Shown: positions 1 to 10,179, counted from the stretch's first letter. The stretch is DNA of 64,000 nucleotides from Marinobacter bohaiensis (GCF_003258515.1 NZ_QGEH01000001.1:62001-126000), one strand, 5' to 3'. The notes: generated by a model not told the origin, from the letters alone. Made by a program: numbers and translations.

Positions 1-138
1 GGCCACGCCGGTCTGGGGCTGGCCATCGCCAAGCGCATCATGGATCTGCAGGGCGGCGATATCCGCGTGCGCAACGAGGCGGAGGGCGGCGCGGCGTTCG
101 CCATTCGCCTGCCGTTCCAGTCGGCGATGGCCGACTGA
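1..138 (+). CDS. Sensor histidine kinase, C-terminal end (partial)
   Basis: Only the last 45 codons lie in the window; the frame is open from base 1 and stops with TGA at 136-138. The visible peptide contains GLGLAIAKRIMDLQGG, the G2 box of a HATPase_c ATP-binding domain, followed by the usual beta-strand tail (GGAAFAIRLPF). This is the extreme C-terminus of a two-component sensor kinase, which would phosphorylate a response regulator presumably encoded upstream. Signal and partner cannot be judged from here. The next gene (msrAB) starts about 100 bp downstream on the same strand, so read-through is possible but not shown. Confidence 0.85.
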   Translation, partial: GHAGLGLAIAKRIMDLQGGDIRVRNEAEGGAAFAIRLPFQSAMAD

Positions 139-147
139 TCCCGAATC

Positions 148-168
148 CGTTATGAATTCGTAATAACG
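148..168. promoter_or_regulatory. Inverted repeat CGTTAT-N9-ATAACG upstream of msrAB
   Basis: CGTTAT at 148-153 and ATAACG at 163-168 form a 6-bp inverted repeat between the kinase end and msrAB. The half-sites equal those of the ModE-like site before modA (36613-36636), but the spacer is 9 rather than 12 bases. It may be an operator for msrAB or chance. Low confidence. Confidence 0.25.
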
Positions 169-240
169 TGGGGAAAATGGTGTGAATCTTTTACCCGATA
201 CTGGAGTCTCAAAACTGGGACACCCGAAGAGGTAAGTGGT

Positions 241-1428
241 ATGAAACGCATAACCCTGGCTGCCATCCTGATGCTGTCCGCCGGCACGGTCGGACTGCAG
301 GTCTACGCGGCCGATGACGAGCCCAAAGCGGATACCGAATTTGCGCCGGACGATCCGTCGCTGGCGGTGGCCACCTTCGCCGGCGGCTGCTTCTGGTGCG
401 TGGAAGCCGGTTTCGAGAAGATTCCCGGCGTGGTGGAAGCGGTGTCCGGTTACGCCGGCGGCGATGAGGCCGATCCCACCTACAAGCAGGTGTCCTCCGG
501 CCGCACCGGCCACACCGAGGCGGTGCAGGTCTATTACGATCCGGACGTGATCACCTACCAGGGACTGCTGCAGGGATTCTGGCGCTTCATGGACCCGACT
601 GATGCCGACGGTCAGTTCGTCGACCGCGGCCAGCAGTACCGTCCAGAGATTTTCTACGACACGGCCAAACAGCAGCGGTTGGCGGAAGTCTCGCGTGACG
701 CACTGGCGGACTCCGGCCGCTACGACAAGCCGGTGGTGATCGAGATCACCGCGCTCAAGCAGTTCTACCCGGCCGAGAAGTACCACCAGGACTACTACAA
801 GAAGAATCCGGTGCGCTACAAGTTCTACACCTTCAACTCCGGCCGCTACCAGTTCATCGAGCAGGTCTGGGGCGAGGATCAGGACATCGATTTCGCCCAG
901 TTCCGGCCGGAGAACGTGGACTCCGACGACGGAGGGCAGGCGATGAAAGGCGCCGATGCCAAGGGCTTCGACGACGCCAGTTTCGTCAAGCCGAGCGACG
1001 AGAAACTGAAGTCGATGCTCACCGATATGCAGTACAAGGTGACCCAGAAGGACGGCACCGAGCCGGCGTTCGAGAACGAATACTGGGACAACAAGCAGGT
1101 GGGCCTGTACGTGGACGTGGTGTCCGGTGAGCCGCTGTTCTCATCCGCCGACAAGTACAAGTCCGGCACCGGCTGGCCCAGCTTCGTGCGCCCGATCAAG
1201 CCGGACGCGGTGGTCGAGAAAGAGGACAAGTCCTGGTTCATGACCCGCACGGAAATCCGCAGTAGCGTGGCGGACTCCCACCTGGGCCACGTCTTCAAGG
1301 ACGGCCCGGCGCCCACCGGCCTGCGCTACTGCATGAACTCGGCGGCCATGAAGTTCATTCCCAGGGACGAGATGGTGGCGGCCGGTTACGGCGAGTACCT
1401 GGATGAAGTGGGGCCGCCGCTGAGCTGA
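241..1428 (+). CDS. msrAB: Periplasmic MsrA-MsrB fusion methionine sulfoxide reductase
   Basis: A 395-residue protein that repairs oxidised methionine: the MsrA half reduces the S-sulfoxide and the MsrB half the R-sulfoxide. Residues 1-23 are a signal peptide (VYA-A cleavage), so it should act outside the cytoplasm. MsrA occupies about 43-200 with the GCFWC motif (catalytic Cys50, Cys53). MsrB occupies about 250-390 with [15 protein letters not shown] and [11 protein letters not shown] (catalytic Cys364). The MsrB half has no CxxC pairs, so it is of the zinc-free type. AGAGG at 230-234 supports the ATG start. The electron donor is not visible; PilB-type enzymes carry a thioredoxin-like domain, which is absent here. 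Confidence 0.95.
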   Translation: MKRITLAAILMLSAGTVGLQVYAADDEPKADTEFAPDDPSLAVATFAGGCFWCVEAGFEKIPGVVEAVSGYAGGDEADPTYKQVSSGRTGHTEAVQVYYDPDVITYQGLLQGFWRFMDPTDADGQFVDRGQQYRPEIFYDTAKQQRLAEVSRDALADSGRYDKPVVIEITALKQFYPAEKYHQDYYKKNPVRYKFYTFNSGRYQFIEQVWGEDQDIDFAQFRPENVDSDDGGQAMKGADAKGFDDASFVKPSDEKLKSMLTDMQYKVTQKDGTEPAFENEYWDNKQVGLYVDVVSGEPLFSSADKYKSGTGWPSFVRPIKPDAVVEKEDKSWFMTRTEIRSSVADSHLGHVFKDGPAPTGLRYCMNSAAMKFIPRDEMVAAGYGEYLDEVGPPLS

Positions 1429-1510
1429 GCAAAGCGATGGCCCGGTAACCCGCTTTTCGACAAGCGGGGCATCTGGGTGCCGGCAGCGAATGAACACCCC
1501 TGCCTACGCT

Positions 1511-1580
1511 GCTATTAATGGCCGTCCCTGGCCATAATAGCGACCAGGACGTCCCTGTCCTTCCTTCGGCAGGGGCGTCC
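1511..1580. terminator. Two consecutive hairpins between convergent genes
   Basis: GCTATTAATGGCC (1511-1523) pairs with GGCCATAATAGC (1530-1541). A second stem pairs GGACGtCCCTG (from about 1547) with CAGGGgCGTCC (to about 1580). They lie between the 3' ends of msrAB (+) and a chemoreceptor gene (-), where a bidirectional terminator would be expected, but neither stem is followed by a clear T-run. Confidence 0.4.
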
Positions 1581-1634
1581 ATTCGCTTCGATCCAATCCC
1601 ACGGTATTCGCTCACCCATATCGGCTTTGCGGGG

Positions 1635-3485
1635 TCAGACGCTGAACCGCGCCACCCGGGTCCGCAGGTTTTCACCCAGCTGCGCCAGCTCGGTGCTGGA
1701 CGAGGCCACCTGGGTCGCGGCGCTGGCGGACTGGTCGCTGATGTCGCGGATGCGGGTGACGTTCTGGTTGATGTCTTCCGCCACCGACGACTGCTGCTCC
1801 GCCGCCGTGGCGATCTGGCTGTTGAGCTGGCGGATCTCCTCCACCGACTGGGTGATCGCCTTGATGGTGCGGCCCGCGGTCTGGGCGCGGTCCAGGGTGC
1901 GGCCGGCGAGGTCGGTGCCTTCGCTCATGGCCGTCACCGAGGCTTCCGCGCTGTGCACCAGTTTGTCGATCAACGATTCGATCTCCTCCGCCGAACTCTG
2001 GGTACGCTGGGCCAGTGACCGTACTTCGTCCGCCACCACGGCAAAGCCGCGACCCTGTTCGCCGGCGCGGGCGGCCTCGATGGCGGCGTTGAGGGCCAGC
2101 AGGTTGGTCTGCTCGGCGACGGCCTTGATCACATCGAGCACGGTGCCGATGTTGCGGGTGTCGGACTGCAGCGTCTGCACCTGTCCCTGAACCCGCTCCA
2201 GCAGGTTGTTCAACTCGCTGACGTAGCTCAGGGTTTCACCCACCGCGGTATCGCCGTCATTGGCGGTCGTGCTGGCCCGGTTGGCGGCGTCGAACGCTTC
2301 CTCGGCACTCTTGGCGACTTCGCCCACGGTGGCCACCATCTCGTTCATGGCCGTGGCCACCTGGTCGGTCTGGTCGCGCTGGTCGGTCATGCCCTGGCTG
2401 GTCTGCTCGGTGACACTGGACAGTTGCCCCGTGGAAGTGGCGATCTCATGGGAGCCGCTGTTGATGTCGCCCACCAGATTGTGCAGGTTGGCGATCATCT
2501 GGCCCAGGGCGTTGATCAACTGCCCCAGCTCGTCGCTCCGGTCGGATTCGGCGTGGGCGCGCAGGTTGCCGTCGGCCACCTGGGTGGCCAGGCCCACGGC
2601 TTCCTTGAGTGGGCGGATGATGCTGCGCGACAGCGCCCACGCCAGCAGCACACCGATCACGATGGCCGCCAGGATGCCCAGACTGATCAGGATGGTGGCG
2701 CGGTCGTGGTCACGCTCCATTTTCCCCAACTGGATGGTCTGCAGTGACTGCGCAGCATCCAGGATGCTGCGCGCGGTGGTGACCAGTTGTTCCTCCAGTT
2801 CCCGCAGCTGGCGTGAGGCGGAGACGGCTTCGTCGAAGGCGGCGGTGTAGCGCTGGAACAGGCCGGTGATTTCCGCTTTGGCATCGTCGCTGATGTAGGT
2901 GCCCTCAATCGATTGCAGGGCGCGCTCGGCGTCCTTGTCGAACCGGCCAACGGCGTCATCATCGTGCTGGATCAGGAACTGGCGCTCGTAGCCCCGCATC
3001 TTCTTCAGCGCACCTTCCGCCACGTAGAGCTGGGGCTCGGTGCTGAGCCGGCTGGCGGTGATCCGCGCGCTTTCCTCCAACTCCGCCACCGCGCTGTCGC
3101 GGGCGGACTGGGTGCGGGCCAGATCCTGCAGGCTCTGGGTGTAGCGCGCGCTGCCGTCGCGAACGGACTTGAGCAGTTCCAGGTCCGACGGTACGACCAG
3201 CTCATCGGCAAGGGTCCTGGCCACCGTTCCCGCCTGCTGCCCCAGGCTGACCGCCTCCTGAAGCCGCGCGTCGTCCCCGTTCAGCATGAAGTTCTTCTCT
3301 TCGGTGCGGGCTTGCAGCAACAGGGCCTCCATCTGGCCGGCCTGGGCCACCACATTGGAGCGGTGCCCGTAGCTTTCCAGCTGCAGCAGCGCATGGCCGC
3401 CCACCAGGGCCGCCAGGATGATCAGGATACTGAACCCGATCGCCAGCTTGCGGGCGATCGTCAGGGAAGAAAGGAAGCGGAACAT
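1635..3485 (-). CDS. Methyl-accepting chemotaxis protein, HBM-type sensor
   Basis: A 616-residue transmembrane chemoreceptor. TM1 is about 10-32, a periplasmic all-helical sensor spans about 35-260, TM2 is about 263-285, HAMP follows, and the cytoplasmic signalling hairpin tip is near 457-487 ([19 protein letters not shown]). The sensor has two similar segments, RTEEKNFML and RGYERQFLI, the duplicated pattern of the helical bimodular (HBM) domain. Known HBM receptors such as McpS bind TCA-cycle acids. The open frame extends upstream to 3728, but MFRFLSS at 3485 directly precedes TM1 and is the likelier start. It is paralogous to the receptor at 5023-6879; the two flank a TRAP-type binding protein. 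The ligand is inferred. Confidence 0.9.
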   Translation of the reverse strand: MFRFLSSLTIARKLAIGFSILIILAALVGGHALLQLESYGHRSNVVAQAGQMEALLLQARTEEKNFMLNGDDARLQEAVSLGQQAGTVARTLADELVVPSDLELLKSVRDGSARYTQSLQDLARTQSARDSAVAELEESARITASRLSTEPQLYVAEGALKKMRGYERQFLIQHDDDAVGRFDKDAERALQSIEGTYISDDAKAEITGLFQRYTAAFDEAVSASRQLRELEEQLVTTARSILDAAQSLQTIQLGKMERDHDRATILISLGILAAIVIGVLLAWALSRSIIRPLKEAVGLATQVADGNLRAHAESDRSDELGQLINALGQMIANLHNLVGDINSGSHEIATSTGQLSSVTEQTSQGMTDQRDQTDQVATAMNEMVATVGEVAKSAEEAFDAANRASTTANDGDTAVGETLSYVSELNNLLERVQGQVQTLQSDTRNIGTVLDVIKAVAEQTNLLALNAAIEAARAGEQGRGFAVVADEVRSLAQRTQSSAEEIESLIDKLVHSAEASVTAMSEGTDLAGRTLDRAQTAGRTIKAITQSVEEIRQLNSQIATAAEQQSSVAEDINQNVTRIRDISDQSASAATQVASSSTELAQLGENLRTRVARFSV

Positions 3486-4014
3486 GTCGAGTACTCGTTT
3501 TTTGGTTGTGCGACCCACCGGGCCCTTTTGATTGGATTTCGAGGGACGGCCCGGACAACTGGTATGGATATTCGACCAAACGCCTGCGGCGTACGCCGTT
3601 ACCAGGGGGCCAGCCAAGCAAGAAGCTCGCCGCCGCCGGGAATCGGATCGGGCCGGAGGATCGTCCGTTTGAAATGGGTGGATTCCTACCCGCATCCATT
3701 CGGGCGTCCGGTCTGGTGCCGGGGGCATCGTCCTTTACTAGGCAGTCTAGAACAGGATTTTCGCTTGCAAGTGACGACGGGTGAAAAATCACCCGTTATT
3801 TGCCGGGAATGGGTGGATATCTGCCCATTGTAGGGGGTGTTACGTATCAGATTGTTGCAAAAAGGACTGGTTGCGTAAGCGTACGGTGTGAGGCGCCACG
3901 GATCCGCGACCTGGCCCTGGTCTTGCTAAAGCCCTGTTCTAACTATAAAGCCTGACAAAAGATGCCGAGAGGCCATCCGGACAACAAACCGATAAAAAGA
4001 AGGACGTATCCACC
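3486..4014. other. Intergenic control region between chemoreceptor and dctP-like gene
   Basis: These 529 bases hold the divergent promoters. ACGGGTGA-AAAA-TCACCCGT (3777-3796) is a perfect hairpin. AATGGG...CCCATT (3808-3829) is an imperfect palindrome around GATATC, and AATGGGTGGAT recurs near 3673 and 3808. No convincing small gene was seen. AAGGA at 3999-4003 is the likely ribosome binding site for the + strand gene. Confidence 0.4.
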
Positions 4015-5007
4015 ATGAAATGGAATCTGCTGCGCGTCGCCCTGGCTGCGCTTCTGGTCTGGCCCATGAGCCTGGCCGCCGAGCCAAAGACGCTGGTGCT
4101 GTCTCACGTGGTCAGCCCGGACACGCCCAAGGGCAAAATGGCGACGATGTTCAAGACCATTGTCGAGCGCAAGATGGGTGACCGCTTCCGCGTCGAGATC
4201 CACCCCAACGGCACCCTGATGGATGACAACGAAGCCGTCGACGCCATCGCCGAGGGTCGCATCCAGTTCGCCGCGCCGTCGGTGTCGAAATTCGAGGCCT
4301 ACACCCAGAAACTCAAGGTGTTCGATCTGCCGTTCCTGTTCCCGGACATGGCGGCGGTAAACCGCTTCCAGCAAAGCCCCGCCGGCCAGTCGCTGCTCAC
4401 CAGCATGACCGATCAGGGCATCGTCGGCCTGGGTTATCTGCACAACGGCCTCAAGCAGCTCTCCGCCAACCAGCCGTTCGAAAAGCCCCAGGATCTGGCG
4501 GGGCTGAAGTTCCGCATCATGAATTCGGACGTGCTGAAGAAACAGTTCCAGGCGGTGGACGCGACGCCGGTTCCCATGGCCTTTGCCGATGTCTATCAGG
4601 CACTGGCGGAGGACCGTATCCAGGGGCAGGAGAACACCTGGTCCAACATCTATTCCAAGCGTTTCTACGAGTACCAGCCCTACATCATGGAATCCAATCA
4701 CGGCGTGCTGGACTACATGGTGATCACCAACGCCGCTTTCTGGCAAAGCCTGAGTGACGAGGACCGCCACCACTTCCAGTACGCCATCGGCAACGCGCTG
4801 GGTTACGGCAACGCCGTGGCCAAGGCCAAGAGTACGAACGATCGCGGCGAACTGCAGGCGATGCCGGGCGTTAACCTGATCCGGCCCAGCCGCGCCGATC
4901 TGGCGGACTGGCAGGCGGTGATGAAGCCCCTGTGGGACGAGTACGCGCCCGCCATCGGCGAAGCCACCCTGCGCGCCGCCCAGGACGCGGCCGCCGCCAG
5001 TCTCTGA
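4015..5007 (+). CDS. Lone TRAP-type solute-binding protein (DctP family)
   Basis: A 330-residue periplasmic binding protein with a signal peptide (residues 1-21, SLAA cleavage). Family signatures include LSHVVSPDTPKGKMA near the N-terminus and the segment LKFRIMNSDVLKKQF, whose Arg usually clamps the ligand carboxylate. DctP proteins deliver carboxylic acids to a DctQM permease. No dctQ or dctM is adjacent: the complete TRAP set at 7131-10124 has its own DctP. The gene lies between two chemoreceptor genes, with only 15 bp separating it from the convergent one. It could therefore serve a distant permease, share the dctQM at 7-9 kb, or present ligand to the receptors; these roles are inference. 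Confidence 0.85.
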   Translation: MKWNLLRVALAALLVWPMSLAAEPKTLVLSHVVSPDTPKGKMATMFKTIVERKMGDRFRVEIHPNGTLMDDNEAVDAIAEGRIQFAAPSVSKFEAYTQKLKVFDLPFLFPDMAAVNRFQQSPAGQSLLTSMTDQGIVGLGYLHNGLKQLSANQPFEKPQDLAGLKFRIMNSDVLKKQFQAVDATPVPMAFADVYQALAEDRIQGQENTWSNIYSKRFYEYQPYIMESNHGVLDYMVITNAAFWQSLSDEDRHHFQYAIGNALGYGNAVAKAKSTNDRGELQAMPGVNLIRPSRADLADWQAVMKPLWDEYAPAIGEATLRAAQDAAAASL

Positions 5008-5022
5008 CGGCGGCCGTCCCGC

Positions 5023-6879
5023 TCACACGCTGAAGCGGGCCACCTGGGTGCGCAGCGTCTCGCCCAGCCGGGCCAGCTCGGTGCTGGAGGAGGCGACCTG
5101 GGTCGCCGAGCTGGCGGACTGGTCGCTGATGTCGCGGATGCGGGTGACGTTCTGGTTGATGTCTTCCGCCACCGAGGATTGCTGTTCCGCCGCCGTGGCG
5201 ATCTGGCTGTTGAGCTGGCGGATTTCCTCCACCGCCTGACCGATGGCGGTAATCGTCTGACCGGTGGTGCGGGCGCTGTCCAGGGTGCGGTTGGCCAGTT
5301 CGGTGCCCGTAGCCATGGCCTGCACCGAGCTTTCGGCGCTGCTCACCAGGTTGCTGATCAGGGTCTCGATCTCGGCGGCGGAGCTTTGCGTACGCTGGGC
5401 CAGGGAGCGGACCTCGTCGGCGACGACCGCGAAACCGCGGCCCTGCTCGCCGGCACGGGCGGCCTCGATAGCGGCGTTGAGCGCCAGCAGGTTGGTCTGC
5501 TCCGCCACGGACTTGATCACATCCAGCACGGTGCCGATGTTCTGGGTGTCGCTGCGCAGGGTTTCCAGCTGCGCCATCACGCCCTGGGAGCGGGTGTTCA
5601 GCTCTTCCACGTAGGTCACCGTCTCGCCCACCGCGGCCTCGCCCTGGGCGGCGGTCTCGCTGGCGCGGTTGGCGGCGCCGAAGGCCTCCTCGGCATTGCG
5701 GGCGACTTCGCTGACGGTGGCCGCCATCTCGTTCATGGCGGTGGCCACCTGGTCGGTCTGGTCACGCTGCTGGGTCATGCCGTCGCGGGTCTGCTCGGTC
5801 ACGCTGGACAGGTCGCCGGTGGAGTGGGCGATTTCCGTGGAGCCGTTGTTGATGCCCAGCACCAGCTCGCGCAGGCTCACCACCATGCTGCCCAGGCCGC
5901 CCAGCAGCTGGCCCAGTTCGTCCCGGCGCGGGCTGTCGATCTCGCGGCGCAGGTCGCCGGAGGCCACGCAGGAGGCCACGTCAACCGCTTCGCGGATGGG
6001 CCGCACGATGTTGCGGCTCAGGCCCCAGGCGAGGGCGATGCCCAGCAGGATCACCACCGCGGTGGTGGCCATGATCAGCACCAGCGCCTGCTGGTGGTCC
6101 CGGCGCATCAGCGGGATCTGGGTGGCCTTCAGGCCGCCGGCGGCGTCGAGGATGGCGTTCGCGGCGCCGACCATGGCGGTCTCCAGTTCGTGGGTGCGAC
6201 GCACCTGGTCCACGGCGCTGTGGAAGGTTTTGGCGTACTGCTCGAACAGCCCCGTGATTTCCTGTTTCACCGACTTGTCCACAAACGAGGATTTGATCGA
6301 GCGCAGCGCCCGGTCGGCGGCGGACTCGAACTGTTTGATGGCGTCGTCGTTGGCTTCCACCAGGAAGCTGCGCTCGCTGCGGCGCATCTGCTTGAGCGCG
6401 GCGGCGGCCATGTAGAGCTTGTCTTCCGTGCTCAGGCGGCTTTCGGTCATGCGTGCGTCGGTTTCCAGCTGGCTGACGGTCTGGTTGCGAGCCTCGCTGG
6501 TGGCGGCCAGGTCGCTCAGCAGCTGGCTGTAGCGCGTCGAGCCCTGTTTCACCTGCTCCAGGCGTTGGCGGTCGGCCGCAGCGGTCAGGTGTGTTTCCAG
6601 GGACTCGGCCACCTGGCGGGCGGCGGCGCTTTGTTCGCGGGCCGCTTCCAGGTTGGCGTCGGTGGGCTCCAGCAGGAAGGATTTTTCCGCCAGCCGTGCT
6701 TCCAGAAGCCGGGTTTCCAGGGCACTGACCTGGCCCACGATCACGGCGCGGCCGGTGTAGCTGTTCAGCGCCTGCAGGCCAATGGCGCCGACGATGACGG
6801 ACAGGATGATGAGGACAGCAAAGCCGATGCCGAGCTTGCGTCCGATCGACAGGGACGTGAAGAACGAGAGCAATCGCAT
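5023..6879 (-). CDS. Methyl-accepting chemotaxis protein, HBM-type sensor (paralogue)
   Basis: A 618-residue chemoreceptor with the same architecture as the one at 1635-3485: TM1 near the N-terminus, HBM-like helical sensor with paired motifs RLAEKSFLL and [11 protein letters not shown]2, HAMP and a nearly identical signalling hairpin. Both proteins end in VARFSV, lacking the pentapeptide tether for methylation enzymes seen on some receptors. The signalling halves are very similar while the sensor halves diverge, as expected for a duplication that changed ligand range. The start MRLLSFF at 6879 is chosen over an upstream in-frame ATG at 6927 because it gives the standard short cytoplasmic N-terminus before TM1. 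Confidence 0.9.
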   Translation of the reverse strand: MRLLSFFTSLSIGRKLGIGFAVLIILSVIVGAIGLQALNSYTGRAVIVGQVSALETRLLEARLAEKSFLLEPTDANLEAAREQSAAARQVAESLETHLTAAADRQRLEQVKQGSTRYSQLLSDLAATSEARNQTVSQLETDARMTESRLSTEDKLYMAAAALKQMRRSERSFLVEANDDAIKQFESAADRALRSIKSSFVDKSVKQEITGLFEQYAKTFHSAVDQVRRTHELETAMVGAANAILDAAGGLKATQIPLMRRDHQQALVLIMATTAVVILLGIALAWGLSRNIVRPIREAVDVASCVASGDLRREIDSPRRDELGQLLGGLGSMVVSLRELVLGINNGSTEIAHSTGDLSSVTEQTRDGMTQQRDQTDQVATAMNEMAATVSEVARNAEEAFGAANRASETAAQGEAAVGETVTYVEELNTRSQGVMAQLETLRSDTQNIGTVLDVIKSVAEQTNLLALNAAIEAARAGEQGRGFAVVADEVRSLAQRTQSSAAEIETLISNLVSSAESSVQAMATGTELANRTLDSARTTGQTITAIGQAVEEIRQLNSQIATAAEQQSSVAEDINQNVTRIRDISDQSASSATQVASSSTELARLGETLRTQVARFSV

Positions 6880-7092
6880 GAGGATGTCTTCCTGGCTGGA
6901 GGCGCTGTCGCGGGAGGGGCGCGGCACCGCCTCGATTGTTGTTGTTTATATTGTTTTTCGAGCTAGGCAGAAAATAGTTCCGCTAGTCGGTATTTAAGTT
7001 TGAAATATAACCAATAACAACCCTGGGAAGGTAACAGATTGAAAACCCGTCGCTTTACCGATGGGCGGCAGGGGCAAGCGATTGAGGAAAGA

Positions 7093-7124
7093 GGCGCCCG
7101 CGCTCACAGGGAGCGTCGGGCGCC
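7093..7124 (-). terminator. Terminator hairpin after dctM
   Basis: GGCGCCCG-CGCT and AGCG-TCGGGCGCC form a long GC-rich stem just 3' of dctM on the minus strand, followed there by TCTTTCC. It probably ends the dctPQM transcript. Confidence 0.6.
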
Positions 7125-7130
7125 GGACGG

Positions 7131-8441
7131 TCAGAAGAACAGGTCGGGCAGGTAGGTGGCGATTTCCGGGAAGATCATGATCAGCGCCAGGCCGACGATC
7201 TCCACCAGCACGAACGGCAGGATCGACTGGTAGATGTCGCGCATGGTGATGCTCGGCGGCACCACGCCCTTGAGGTAGAACAGGTTGAAGCCGAAGGGCG
7301 GCGTCATGTAGCCGATTTCCATGTTGATCACGAACAGGATACCGAACCAGATCGGATCGAAGCCCAGGCTTTCCACGATGGGCATGAACACCGGCAGGGT
7401 GATCAGCATGATGCCGACCGGATCGAGCACCATCGCCAGCAGGAAGATGATCAGCATCATCGACAGGATGATGCCCCAGGGCCCGCCCGGGATCGCCTGC
7501 ATCAGCCCCTCGATCAGCTCCTGGGCGCCCATGCTCTGGTAGGCGGCGGAGAAGGCGTGGGCGGCAAACAGGATCCACATGATCATGCCGGTCAGCTTGA
7601 AGGTGCGGATCGACGCCTCATGCAGCAGCGACCAGCTGAACTTGCGGTAGACCACCGCCGAGACCAGCGCGCCGAACACGCCTACGGCCGCGGCCTCGGT
7701 GGGCGTAGTGATACCGCCGATGATCGAGCCCAGCACCATCACCACGATCGCGATCGGCAGGATCACCGCGCGCAGGGCGCGGAACTTCTCGGCCCAGCTG
7801 GCGCGGTCTTCCGGCGGCAGTGCCGGGGCCAGATGCGGCTGGAAATAGCAGCGGATGATGATGTACGCGCAGGTCAGCACCATCAGCAGCAGCCCGGGCA
7901 ATACGCCGGCGGCGAACATCTTGCCCACCGAGACGCCTGTGATCAGGGCGTACAGGATCATCAGGATGCTGGGTGGAATCAGGATCCCCCAGCCGCCGCC
8001 GGTATTGATGCAGCCCAGCGCCATGTTCTTGTCGTAGCCGCGCTCCAGCATGGAGGGCAGGGCGATGGTGCCCATGGCCACCACCGCGGCGCCGCTGATG
8101 CCACACATGGCCGCGAACAGGGCGCAGATGCCCAGGGTGCCGATGGCCAGACCACCGCGTACGCCGCCCCACCACAGGTGCATCATGCGATAGAGGTCGT
8201 TGGCTACGCCGGTTCGCTCCAGGATCATCGCCATGAACACGAACAGCGGTATCGCCACCAGCGTGAAGCTCTCCATGGTGCTCCAGATCTGGGAGGCCAC
8301 CATAAAGAAGGAGTCAAAACCCCAGGTGAAATACAGGAAGACGACGGACACACCGCCCAGCACGAAGGTCAGGGGCAGGCCCAGGACCAGGAAGAACAGC
8401 AGGGCGCCGAAAAACAGCAGGGTCAGAACTTCGATACTCAC
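7131..8441 (-). CDS. dctM: TRAP transporter large permease subunit
   Basis: A 436-residue integral membrane protein with roughly a dozen hydrophobic helices, the normal length and layout of DctM. This subunit forms the sodium-driven translocation path of tripartite ATP-independent periplasmic transporters. Typical motifs are LGLPLTFVLGG near the N-terminus, GGWGILIPPSILMILY, and LDPVGIMLITLPVFMP near the C-terminus. Its ATG overlaps the dctQ stop codon by four bases, indicating translational coupling. The operon reads dctP-dctQ-dctM on the minus strand. The cargo is probably a carboxylic acid; the specific one is not readable from the sequence. Confidence 0.95.
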   Translation of the reverse strand: MSIEVLTLLFFGALLFFLVLGLPLTFVLGGVSVVFLYFTWGFDSFFMVASQIWSTMESFTLVAIPLFVFMAMILERTGVANDLYRMMHLWWGGVRGGLAIGTLGICALFAAMCGISGAAVVAMGTIALPSMLERGYDKNMALGCINTGGGWGILIPPSILMILYALITGVSVGKMFAAGVLPGLLLMVLTCAYIIIRCYFQPHLAPALPPEDRASWAEKFRALRAVILPIAIVVMVLGSIIGGITTPTEAAAVGVFGALVSAVVYRKFSWSLLHEASIRTFKLTGMIMWILFAAHAFSAAYQSMGAQELIEGLMQAIPGGPWGIILSMMLIIFLLAMVLDPVGIMLITLPVFMPIVESLGFDPIWFGILFVINMEIGYMTPPFGFNLFYLKGVVPPSITMRDIYQSILPFVLVEIVGLALIMIFPEIATYLPDLFF

Positions 8442-8986
8442 AGCATATCCTCCGGCTCATCGTCGCGTTTGCCCGGCTTGAAACCCTCCAGGTTGCAGGC
8501 GATGGCAATGTCTTCCAGCAGCTTGACGACCCCTTGCAGGATCAGCAGTCCGGTGCCCAGCGGAATGGCCACCTTCACCGGCCAGATCGGCGGGTTCCAT
8601 GCGGAATAGGTGGTCTCCAGGCTGGCGACCGACTCGCTGGCCATCTCGTAGCCGAAGTAGAACAGCGCCAGGGTGAAGGCGAAAAACATGGTGGAGGTGA
8701 AGATGTCGAGCCCCGCCTGCACCCGCGGGCCCAGGTGCGAATAGAGCAGGTCGACGTTGACGTGCCCCCGGTGCGCCATGATGTAGCCGCCGGACATGAC
8801 GGCGTAGACGCCGAACAGCATCTGCGTCAGCTCGTTGGTCCACACGGTGGGCGAGTTGAGCAGGTAGCGGAAGCCCACTTCCAGCAGCAGGAAGATGAAC
8901 ATGGCAAAGACGAGCAGGGACAGCCAGCGCCCGATGAAATCGTTCAGGCGGGTGACCCCGTTCATGAATGCGGTCAGCGCACGCAT
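8438..8986 (-). CDS. dctQ: TRAP transporter small permease subunit
   Basis: A 182-residue four-helix membrane protein of the DctQ family. It contains RYLLNSPTVWTNELTQMLF, the conserved second-helix region, and HRGHVNVDLL. DctQ is the membrane scaffold between the binding protein and DctM. The ATG at 8986 is preferred over an in-frame ATG at 9022 because GGAGG lies at the right distance upstream on the minus strand. It overlaps dctM by ATGA and follows dctP after a gap of about 80 bp, so all three are probably cotranscribed. Confidence 0.95.
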   Translation of the reverse strand: MRALTAFMNGVTRLNDFIGRWLSLLVFAMFIFLLLEVGFRYLLNSPTVWTNELTQMLFGVYAVMSGGYIMAHRGHVNVDLLYSHLGPRVQAGLDIFTSTMFFAFTLALFYFGYEMASESVASLETTYSAWNPPIWPVKVAIPLGTGLLILQGVVKLLEDIAIACNLEGFKPGKRDDEPEDML

Positions 8987-9065
8987 GGTGTCCTCCGGGA
9001 CGGCAGGGTGAATCGGAGACAACGGACAGACCGGCGGGCCGGGGCCCGCCGGTCATCGGTGGGGG

Positions 9066-10124
9066 TTACAGGTAGCCCAGTTCGCGCAGGTAGTCCTTGA
9101 GCATGTCGAGGGCTTGCTGGGCGCGCTCGCTGCGCTTGCCTTCCTCGTCCCACATGCCCTGGGCGGCCTGGGTCAGACGGTTCTGCACGTCGTCCGGCAG
9201 GGTGTTGACCTGCACGCCTTCTTCCTTGATGGCCTTGGACAGGGCGACCTGTTCCTTGAACTGGTACTCATTGGTGCGGAACCAGAACTGCTCGTCCAGG
9301 GCCTGTTTGACGATGGCCTGGAGGTCTTCCGGCAGCTTGTCCAGCGCTTTCTGGCTGACGATGATGACGTCGGTGCCGGCGATGTTCAGGGCCGGTTTGA
9401 CGTGGTACTTCGCCACTTCATACAGGCCCATGGAGAAGGCGCCCTGGGCCGCACCCCAGTGGGCGCCGTCCACCACACCGCTGTCCAGCGCCGGGTAGAG
9501 CTCGCTGCCCGGAATGTAGGAGGCTGCCGCGCCGGCTTCGGTCAGGAACTTCTGCAGGGCGCCGGAGGAGCGGATCTTCAGGGAAGTGAAGTCATCCCAG
9601 CTTTCGATCGGCTTCTTGACCACCATCTCGGTCGGGTAGACCTTGTCGGTGGCCCAGTAGACGCCATACTGCGCCGCTTCGTCGCGCAGCATCTGCTCGA
9701 AGCCCAGGCCCTGGTGGAAGTAGGCCGCTTCCCACACGTGGCGGAAGGCGAACGGCAGCCCGGAGGCGATGCCGGCCAGGGTCATCTTGTCCTGGGCGTA
9801 GGACGGTGAGATGGTGCCCATTTCCAGAATGCCACGGCTGACCGCGTCGAAGGTCTGCTTGGCCTTGAACAGGGCGCCGGCTTCGTACAGCTTGAGTTCG
9901 AGACGCCCGTCACTGCGCTCCTCGATGACGCGCTTCAGCCGTTCCAGACTGTCGGTGTAGGAGCTGCTGGAGCCAGGCCAGTGAGACTGGACCTTCCAGG
10001 TAATGGTATCGGCTGCGGTCGCCGCGCCACTGAACAGCACCCCCAGACTCAGGGTGGCTGCGGAGGCGAATACGGTCAGTTTTTTGCGGGACAGATGCTT
10101 ACGGAACAGGGAAAGCGTTGGCAT
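9066..10124 (-). CDS. dctP: TRAP transporter solute-binding protein
   Basis: A 352-residue periplasmic protein with a signal peptide (cleavage near ATAADT, residue 37). It contains the family segment SLKIRSSGALQKFL, with the Arg that usually anchors a ligand carboxylate, and DGAHWGAAQGAFSMGLYEV, resembling the WGA region of 2-oxoacid-binding TakP-like members. As first gene of dctPQM it captures the substrate for the adjacent permease. The leader carries two AACAAC motifs next to AAGAGG, and a palindrome matching the proposed IclR operator lies 56-70 bp upstream of the start. The likely cargo is a mono- or dicarboxylate, by inference. Confidence 0.93.
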   Translation of the reverse strand: MPTLSLFRKHLSRKKLTVFASAATLSLGVLFSGAATAADTITWKVQSHWPGSSSSYTDSLERLKRVIEERSDGRLELKLYEAGALFKAKQTFDAVSRGILEMGTISPSYAQDKMTLAGIASGLPFAFRHVWEAAYFHQGLGFEQMLRDEAAQYGVYWATDKVYPTEMVVKKPIESWDDFTSLKIRSSGALQKFLTEAGAAASYIPGSELYPALDSGVVDGAHWGAAQGAFSMGLYEVAKYHVKPALNIAGTDVIIVSQKALDKLPEDLQAIVKQALDEQFWFRTNEYQFKEQVALSKAIKEEGVQVNTLPDDVQNRLTQAAQGMWDEEGKRSERAQQALDMLKDYLRELGYL

Positions 10125-10132
10125 GACTGAAC

Positions 10133-10145
10133 CTCTTGTTGTTGT
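10133..10145 (-). promoter_or_regulatory. CA-rich Hfq/Crc-like motif in dctP leader
   Basis: The minus-strand mRNA reads ACAACAACAAGAG just before the start, overlapping the ribosome binding site; a further GACAACAACG lies upstream. This fits the AANAANAA pattern bound by Hfq with Crc in Pseudomonas. Function here is inferred. Confidence 0.5.
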
Positions 10146-10179
10146 CAGGTCGTTGTTGTCAGATCAATGTTCCTTTTTA

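Noticed and set aside
3670-3870. Palindrome-rich leader as a c-di-GMP or other riboswitch
   Set aside because: The conserved unpaired blocks of the known riboswitch classes are not present; only simple inverted repeats are visible.
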